Shown here in pieces: positions 59,411 through 64,000 of a DNA stretch of 64,000 nucleotides. The notes beneath the pieces are model-generated. The model did no database searches, had not been told where the DNA came from, and worked only from the letters and a program-made list of their open reading frames with translations. Positions within the stretch are counted from its first letter, which is position 1; each line of letters opens with the position of its first letter. Origin of the DNA: Candidatus Latescibacterota bacterium (GTDB lineage Bacteria; Latescibacterota; UBA2968; UBA8231); NCBI GenBank assembly GCA_022819745.1, contig JAJEGS010000027.1, forward strand, positions 1 through 64,000, written 5' to 3'. The position numbers and the translations under genes are program-made.

Positions 59411-59773
59411 ATGAGCTACAAACAAGACAAAACGGAACCTTTCTGGTGGGGTTTATTTTCCGCTGGTGGCGTGGTAGCCGCCATGCTGGTCCCCGTGTTG
59501 ATTTACTTCGTCGGGCTGGCCGAGCCGCTTGGCTTGGTCGGCGCGGAAGTGAGCCGATACGAGGCCATGAGCAGGTTGCTCAGCCACCCGCTGGCCAAGG
59601 TGTTCTTTTTCGTCGTAGCCGTCCTACCTCTTTACCATGCGGCGCACCGCATCCGCTTCATGCTCCACGAATTTGGGGTGCGGAAGTTGATCCTTCCCAT
59701 TCACTACTTCTGCTACGGCGGTGCCATAGTCGGCACTGGACTGGCGGCTTACATCCTCTTTTATCTGCTTTAA
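59411..59773 (+). CDS. frdD: Fumarate reductase membrane anchor subunit D
   Basis: 120 residues, three membrane spans, near the 119 of E. coli FrdD. EPFWWGLFSAGGVVAAMLVP and LPLYHAAHRIRFMLHEFG are family marks, the latter with the His cluster near the quinone site. Last gene of the operon, 12 bases before the ADP-ribosylglycohydrolase gene. With frdABC it makes an anaerobic quinol:fumarate reductase; ctaA at the window end points to aerobic respiration as well. Confidence 0.9.
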   Translation: MSYKQDKTEPFWWGLFSAGGVVAAMLVPVLIYFVGLAEPLGLVGAEVSRYEAMSRLLSHPLAKVFFFVVAVLPLYHAAHRIRFMLHEFGVRKLILPIHYFCYGGAIVGTGLAAYILFYLL

Positions 59774-59785
59774 ACCTCGGCCCCG

Positions 59786-60931
59786 ATGGGTGAAATGAAA
59801 CCGACGCTGCAATCGCGCATCCGCGGCTCGGTGCTGGCCCAGGCTTGGGGAGACGCCTTGGGTGCGCCGTTTGAATTCGCGCCGCCAGACGCCGTTGAAA
59901 AGCGCACGGGGAAAAAGTGGCTGGCACGGCTTTATCCATTCACCGGGAAAAAGGGGCCGCATGGGATGTGGGTGAGCGAAGCCCCAGCGGGTACGGGTAC
60001 CGACGATGTGCGCTACAATTATCTCTTTATGGAACTGGCCGTCGAGTTGGGGAGGATGCCGGGGGATCGGGAAGTGGCGCGGCGATTGTTGGATGTGTAT
60101 GAGCGGCCCGGGGATTTCTTTCCCAGCAATGACAAATTAGCGTGCGAGCAGTTTGAGCTGTGGGAAGGGGTTAGCCGCGGTTGTCTGGGGGAGGAGTCGC
60201 CGCGTTATCCGGGAGTGTCGCCCGCGGTACTCGCCACGCGGAGTATCGGGCTTAATTATCCGACGTTGGCTGGGCTGTTGGTGCTGCCATCGGCGGGTCT
60301 GCTCTTTCCCGGCGATCCCGCAGGAGCCTATCGCGCTGCTTATGAGGCGGATTTTTTTGCAATCGGCTACGCCCGCGAGGCCACCGCGCTTTTGGCAGCG
60401 GCGCAAGGGGCGGCATTGGCCGATATGTCGCCGTCGGCTTTGGTCGATGCCGTATTGGCGCTGGATCCCCTGTGCTTGGGAGGGTATTTCGGGGACACTT
60501 TCATCCGGCAGAAACTGCCGCCGCTACTGGCGAGAGCCGCCGATAAAAAAGCCGAGGCATTGGCCGAGTTCCTTGCGTGGGAGCTGCGCTATTTCAGCGT
60601 CTTCGACCCCTTCCGGGCGTTGGCCATTGCCTTTGCCGCGCTCTTGTCCCATCCCGACGACCCGTCCCTTGCGCTGCAAGTGGCAGCCAACCAAGGCGAT
60701 CTCAATGGGGAGGGGCACTGGAGCCGCTACGCGGATATCGACTGCTATGCCGGGATTACCGGGGCGCTGGTAGGGGCGTGTTGCGGCGACAATGCGCTGC
60801 CAGCAGACGTGGTCGGACAGGTCGTCGCGGGAAACAAGGCCGTGTACGGATTTGACTTGGAGGAGACGATCGCGCGTTTCGCGCGCTTAGTGGTCTCAAA
60901 GCAAGGAAAGGACGAACGTCAATGCCGATAG
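59786..60931 (+). CDS. ADP-ribosylglycohydrolase family protein
   Basis: 381 residues. IRGSVLAQAWGDALGAPFEF is the family opening, followed by GTGTDDVRYNYLFMELAVE (the TDD metal motif), then DLNGEGHWSRYADIDCYAGI and TGALVGACCGDNALP with the second metal-binding Asp run. It would remove ADP-ribose from a target or act on a related nucleoside; members are diverse. An internal ATG nine bases in is an alternative start. Its end overlaps the VOC gene by ten bases. Confidence 0.87.
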   Translation: MGEMKPTLQSRIRGSVLAQAWGDALGAPFEFAPPDAVEKRTGKKWLARLYPFTGKKGPHGMWVSEAPAGTGTDDVRYNYLFMELAVELGRMPGDREVARRLLDVYERPGDFFPSNDKLACEQFELWEGVSRGCLGEESPRYPGVSPAVLATRSIGLNYPTLAGLLVLPSAGLLFPGDPAGAYRAAYEADFFAIGYAREATALLAAAQGAALADMSPSALVDAVLALDPLCLGGYFGDTFIRQKLPPLLARAADKKAEALAEFLAWELRYFSVFDPFRALAIAFAALLSHPDDPSLALQVAANQGDLNGEGHWSRYADIDCYAGITGALVGACCGDNALPADVVGQVVAGNKAVYGFDLEETIARFARLVVSKQGKDERQCR

Positions 60932-61344
60932 GAGCCAAAAACGCTATAATCGCCGGTTGTGGAATGCACCACGTGGCCGTGCAGACGCGCGATTGGGAAA
61001 CGTCGCTGAGCTTTTACCGAGATGTGCTGGGCATGGAGGTAGTCGCCGAATTTGGTTCTCCTGAGCGCAAGATCGCGCTCTTGGATGCAGGCGACGGAAG
61101 TCACCTCGAACTCTTCGCCCCCACGGCCGAGTCGCCCGCACCTGGGGCCGAAAGCCCTAACGATCCGGTGACGCATTTTGCCTTGGCGGTTACAGACGCC
61201 CGCGCCGCCACTGAGCGGGTGCGAGCGGCCGGATGCGAGATCACGGTCGAACCCAAGGATCTGACGCTGGACAGGCTGAACGTGACGATTGCCTTTTTCA
61301 AAGGCCCCAACGGCGAAGTCGTGGAGTTTTTCCAGACTCACTAG
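60922..61344 (+). CDS. VOC-superfamily (glyoxalase/bleomycin-resistance-like) protein
   Basis: 140 residues, one betaalphabetabetabeta repeat pair. GMHHVAVQTRDWETSLSFYR opens the first module (metal-ligand His) and HFALAVTDARAATERVRAAG the second; the GPNGEVVEFFQ end supplies a Glu ligand. The substrate is unknown. It overlaps the ADP-ribosylglycohydrolase gene and is probably translated from the same transcript. A terminator follows. Confidence 0.88.
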   Translation: MPIGAKNAIIAGCGMHHVAVQTRDWETSLSFYRDVLGMEVVAEFGSPERKIALLDAGDGSHLELFAPTAESPAPGAESPNDPVTHFALAVTDARAATERVRAAGCEITVEPKDLTLDRLNVTIAFFKGPNGEVVEFFQTH

Positions 61345-61360
61345 GCTGGGTTGGCACAAA

Positions 61361-61392
61361 AAAAGCGCAGGACCCTAAGGACCTGCGCTTTT
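61361..61392. terminator. Bidirectional terminator after VOC and cold-shock genes
   Basis: AAAAGCGCAGG (61361-61371) pairs with CCTGCGCTTTT (61382-61392), flanked by A and T runs, between convergent genes. Confidence 0.88.
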
Positions 61393-61410
61393 CGTGTTTG
61401 TCTGGAGGGA

Positions 61411-61650
61411 TTATTGCGGAGTTTCGGTTTCAGGGGCTGCGCCGATGACGACTACGTCTCGGGCTTGCAGGCCCTTGGGGCTAGCGACTGTTTCAAATTC
61501 CACCTGCTGACCTTCTTCTAGAGAGCGGAAACCATCGCCGCGAATCGCGCTGTAATGAACGAAGACGTCGTCTTGTCCTTCGCGCTGAATAAAACCAAAC
61601 CCCTTGGAACTATCGAACCATTTGACGGATCCACTTTGACGTTCGGACAT
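61411..61650 (-). CDS. Cold-shock-domain protein (CspA family)
   Basis: 79 residues. RNP1 KGFGFIQ and RNP2 VFVHYSAI are intact, with the opening [17 protein letters not shown] nucleic-acid chaperone of the CspA/CspC type. The short C-terminal tail (APETETPQ) is extra. GGGAGGT precedes the ATG. Downstream of rpsU by 87 bases on the same strand, a common pairing of translation-related genes. Confidence 0.95.
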   Translation of the reverse strand: MSERQSGSVKWFDSSKGFGFIQREGQDDVFVHYSAIRGDGFRSLEEGQQVEFETVASPKGLQARDVVVIGAAPETETPQ

Positions 61651-61737
61651 GATGAAGGTTACCTCCCTTCGATTGCTAATGGTATTGAACTAAGCGTTCC
61701 AAGCTGGGCTCAAGTCAGAGTTGGCTACAAAAAGACC

Positions 61738-62034
61738 CTAACGCGGGCTGCGTCCACCGGTCCCGCGTCCACCGGCCCCGCGTCCACCGGCTCCGCGCCC
61801 GCCGGTCGCCCCGCGTGCGCCGCGGACGAAGCCAATCTCGGCCATGCGAATGGCCTTTTGCTGTCGGCGGATGCTCTTTTGGCGGTTGATCTTCTTCTGG
61901 ACCGAGGGTTTAGTATAAAAACGCCGCTTCTTCAAGTCGCGTAACAAGCCGGCTTTGCGGGTTTTGGACGTAAAGCGCCGTAGCGCCTTTTCAAAGGGTT
62001 CGTCCGATCTGACCTCGACGCTGAAATTGCTCAT
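61738..62034 (-). CDS. rpsU: Ribosomal protein bS21 with Gly/Arg-rich tail
   Basis: 98 residues. The first 70 match bS21 (EVRSDEPFEKALRRFTSKTR, GLLRDLKKRRFYTKPSVQKK). The last 28 or so are an extension of GGRGAGGRGAGGRGTGGR-type repeats (61741-61820), not found in typical 58-71-residue bS21. The start has AGGAG, and a strong promoter lies upstream. Confidence 0.93.
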   Translation of the reverse strand: MSNFSVEVRSDEPFEKALRRFTSKTRKAGLLRDLKKRRFYTKPSVQKKINRQKSIRRQQKAIRMAEIGFVRGARGATGGRGAGGRGAGGRGTGGRSPR

Positions 62035-62085
62035 ATGCTGCTCCTAACCCTGGTGGGTTTTAAGTTCCTACGTAAAGAAAAGTAT

Positions 62086-62114
62086 ATTCTACGCTATGGG
62101 TTGCTCTTAGTCAA
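62086..62114 (-). promoter_or_regulatory. Promoter of rpsU
   Basis: On the minus strand: TTGACT (62109-62114) and TAGAAT (62086-62091) with 17 bases between, 51 bases before the rpsU start. Confidence 0.75.
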
Positions 62115-62278
62115 GAGCCGTCTTGCCAGCCGTGCTGGCCCAAGATGAAGGGGCTATAAAAGTAGTTGCGATTTTGGCCAGATGGCTTTTTTTTTAGAAA
62201 GACTCCCCTACTCAGCGAGAAGTCGTGCTTTGCCGTTCGACTTCCATGCTTCCTCTATATCACACGTAAGGAGATGCC

Positions 62279-62473
62279 ATGGCTTTTTCGCATACGAATT
62301 CAAAGGGGGTCACGTATATTCTGCATTCCCGGACTACGACCCTCAAAAACGGGAACTCGCAGACGATTTACTTCTTTGCCAAAACCGAGAAGGAAGGAGC
62401 TCTCGACGCGGTGCCGGCTGGCTATCAGGTGTCTGAGAGCAAAAACGGTCTGCCAGTGCTAAAGCGCAGCTAA
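62279..62473 (+). CDS. Small conserved protein, unknown function
   Basis: 64 residues, AAGGAG 6 bases before the ATG. MAFSHTNSKGVTYILHS, IYFFAKTEKEGALDAVPAGY and ESKNGLPVLKR form one continuous small fold that I recall from several bacterial phyla as a conserved hypothetical. Strand-rich with a basic end. A strong terminator lies 29 bases after the stop, so it is a one-gene transcript. Confidence 0.82.
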   Translation: MAFSHTNSKGVTYILHSRTTTLKNGNSQTIYFFAKTEKEGALDAVPAGYQVSESKNGLPVLKRS

Positions 62474-62502
62474 GTAAACCGCTTCGGCTGCGCCTCGTTC
62501 AG

Positions 62503-62554
62503 GCCGGTGCCTTTTCTGGATATTCCCCGTCGAGAAAAGGCACCGGCTTTTTTT
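62503..62554 (+). terminator. Strong terminator after the 64-residue protein gene
   Basis: A perfect 15-bp stem (62503-62517 with 62533-62547) with a 15-base loop and seven T. Confidence 0.92.
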
Positions 62555-62607
62555 GCCAAAAAGTGGATACTGTCGCGCTTTTGCCGAGTGTAGGGTTGGC
62601 CTATACT

Positions 62608-63333
62608 ATGGGCATGATGCCAAAAACAGTAAGAGAACAGGCCGCGGCCAACTTGCAGCAACGGCTGGCCGAAAACCCCTACGTAGGCCGCGGCATTGTA
62701 ATCGGTCGGGCTATGGAGGGGAGTTGGATGCAGGTTTACTGGATTTCAGGACGCAGTGCCAACAGCCGCAATCGCATCTTCGTCGCCGAGGGCGATGTGT
62801 TGCGGACCAAAGCGGCCGATCCGGCGAAGTTGAGCGACCCCACGCTTATCATTTACAATGCCATGCGCGTTTGCGCTCGACGCAGCATTGTTTCCAATGG
62901 GGTGCATACCGACGCCATACACGAGGGTTTTGCAGCCGGCCGCAGTCTTGCCGAGAGTTTGGCTGGCTGGCTGCACGAGCCGGATCCGCCCAACTACACG
63001 CCGCGCATAGCGGGCTATGTCGATCTGGAAGCCGATGAAGCTTGGCTCGCCATACTCAAAGCCAGCCCCTTTGATCCCGAGCGCAGCGAACGCCACTTCT
63101 TCCGCTTCGACTGCGTCGAGCCGGGCTATGGTTACGCCATTACCACGTACGACTCAGATGGCGATCCGCTGCCTGCGTTTTCTGGAGTTCCCTACTTGTT
63201 ACCCCTCGCCGCCGCGCCTACCCGCCTCTGGGAGGCGCTAAACCCCGAGCATCGGATCTCGCTTGCGGTGCGCCGCATTGCAGCCGACGGCGCGGTCGAA
63301 ACCGAGATCATCAACCGCTATGAGGCGGTCTAG
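62608..63333 (+). CDS. IMP cyclohydrolase-like protein (PurO family)
   Basis: 241 residues from ATG 62608; ATGs at 62614 and 62617 are equally open and none has a ribosome site. GRGIVIGRAMEGSWMQVYWI followed by SGRSANSRNR is the hallmark of the PurO-type IMP cyclohydrolase, and VSNGVHTD and NYTPRIAGYV support it. PurO closes the ring to give IMP in archaea; most bacteria use PurH. A TTGCCG box (62581-62586) and TATACT (62602-62607) with 15 bases between would give a transcript starting at or very near the ATG. Ends convergently with ctaA, sharing CTAG. Confidence 0.78.
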   Translation: MGMMPKTVREQAAANLQQRLAENPYVGRGIVIGRAMEGSWMQVYWISGRSANSRNRIFVAEGDVLRTKAADPAKLSDPTLIIYNAMRVCARRSIVSNGVHTDAIHEGFAAGRSLAESLAGWLHEPDPPNYTPRIAGYVDLEADEAWLAILKASPFDPERSERHFFRFDCVEPGYGYAITTYDSDGDPLPAFSGVPYLLPLAAAPTRLWEALNPEHRISLAVRRIAADGAVETEIINRYEAV

Positions 63334-64000
63334 CCTCTGTACGCGCGGTGGCAGAGGAAAAGTGCGGCAGCGAACAGGGCCACAGCCACTGCCTGATGCA
63401 GCGAGGCCAAGGCCAAGGGCACGTGCGCGACGACCGTGCCGATCCCCAAGCCGATTTGCACCACTACCAAGCAGAGGATTAGGCCGGCCCCAGTTTTCAG
63501 GGCTGTGCGGCGGACGGCTACCCACAGTGCTAGGGCCAGCCCGAGGACAGCAAAGGCGAAGAAGCGGTGCTGGAAGTGGACGGTGATGGGGTTGTCAAGC
63601 AGGTTTACCAGCAGCGGCTGCATAGACCACAAGCCGGCCGGAATCCAAACTCCGAACATTTTGGGGAAGGTGTCCGACAGGTGTCCGGCCTTGAGCCCGG
63701 CGACTAGGCCGCCAGCGGCGATTTGGAGGCAGATGGCGGCAAACAGCCAAGTGCAAAGGCGGCGCGTGGTGCGAGGCACTGGCTGAGCCTTTGCCACAGA
63801 CGATAGATAGCCGAGGGCCTGCCAGAGGCAAGCGGCCAAAAGGGCGAGGGCGCAAGAAAGGTGCAAGGTCAAGCGCAGGTGACTTACTTGGGGCCGGTCG
63901 TCTAGGCCGCTCTTGACCATTAGCCAGCCCACCAAGCCCTGGAGGGCGAAGAGCAGGCCAATGCCCAGATAGGTGGGTATGTGGGCGCGAGGAATGGCTC
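63330..64000 (-). CDS. ctaA: Heme A synthase (CtaA/Cox15), 5' end outside window
   Basis: Partial, with the N-terminal part beyond the right edge. Visible spans include TYLGIGLLFALQGLVGWLMV, HLRLTLHLSCALALLAACLW, GGLVAGLKAGHLSDTFPKMF, NPITVHFQHRFFAFAVLGLA and ASLHQAVAVALFAAALFLCH. The His in VHFQHRF and SLHQ bind heme in the C-terminal domain. Converts heme O to heme A for aa3-type oxidase, so the organism respires oxygen. The stop shares CTAG with the PurO gene end. Confidence 0.92.
   Translation of the reverse strand, partial: AIPRAHIPTYLGIGLLFALQGLVGWLMVKSGLDDRPQVSHLRLTLHLSCALALLAACLWQALGYLSSVAKAQPVPRTTRRLCTWLFAAICLQIAAGGLVAGLKAGHLSDTFPKMFGVWIPAGLWSMQPLLVNLLDNPITVHFQHRFFAFAVLGLALALWVAVRRTALKTGAGLILCLVVVQIGLGIGTVVAHVPLALASLHQAVAVALFAAALFLCHRAYRG

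Noticed and set aside
1..64000. tRNA or rRNA genes
   Set aside because: I looked for GGTTCGAAT-type T-loops with CCA ends and for rRNA stretches and found none convincing.

Overview
The window is GC-rich, densely coded bacterial DNA that I cannot place by name. An FCB-superphylum bacterium (Bacteroidota-like) or a neighbouring candidate phylum such as Latescibacterota or Poribacteria fits best. Three kinds of evidence point there: a PorX/PorY-type two-component pair with a PorV/FadL-like outer-membrane protein, many secreted proteins carrying FlgD-like or 'YPNPFNPST' C-terminal-type modules, and CRTAC1-type FG-GAP/ASPIC proteins with large outer-membrane barrels. This is inference from gene content, because there is no rRNA in the window.

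Layout. 1-1200 is an AT-rich scrap: the start of an IS5-like transposase and a broken PD-(D/E)XK nuclease gene. 1346-5735 (minus) holds an orphan YgiT-like protein, a sugar ABC importer without its ATPase, and an unusual DapA-family lyase/aldolase. 5759-9390 (minus) holds a ComEA-like helix-hairpin-helix protein, a TPR lipoprotein and a CRTAC1-type protein. 9437-21976 (minus) is a 12.5 kb surface-protein cluster: an 884-residue probable outer-membrane protein, three tandem paralogues with discoidin-like segments and FlgD-like C-termini, a lipoprotein, a CBM9-like secreted protein and a SurA/PpiC-type chaperone. This cluster is the best candidate for an undescribed system.

22229-31170 is central metabolism: xylulokinase, glyA, a SelA-fold PLP enzyme, glucokinase, zwf, a sugar-nucleotide epimerase and a 2-phosphoglycerate kinase. 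31267-38625 (plus) holds bactofilin, the PorY-like kinase, the PorX-like regulator, tsaE, two outer-membrane proteins and a Gly/Tyr-rich lipoprotein. 38689-43147 (minus) encodes two lipoproteins flanking a 1066-residue gluzincin/beta-propeller/barrel fusion. 43401-47930 holds an Omp85-like barrel, two membrane proteins, an NlpC/P60 hydrolase and a 3-hydroxyacyl-CoA dehydrogenase.

48059-50935 encodes two sugar-acid dehydratases (arabinonate/xylonate type and galactonate type). With the DapA-family enzyme and xylulokinase they suggest use of plant or algal sugars and sugar acids. 50936-55050 is a scarred accessory patch: two decayed copies of the dgoD-end/zincin junction, a poly-C tract, a possible structured RNA, a secreted LRR metallopeptidase, inverted repeats and a broken Rpn-type gene. 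55051-56359 holds the intact zincin and an ankyrin protein. A two-repeat, type I-C-like CRISPR remnant (56463-56539) abuts a frdABCD fumarate reductase operon (56544-59773). The right end carries an ADP-ribosylglycohydrolase, a VOC protein, a cold-shock protein, bS21 with a Gly/Arg tail, a small conserved protein, a PurO-like IMP cyclohydrolase and the end of ctaA. I found no rRNA or tRNA gene and no cas gene.
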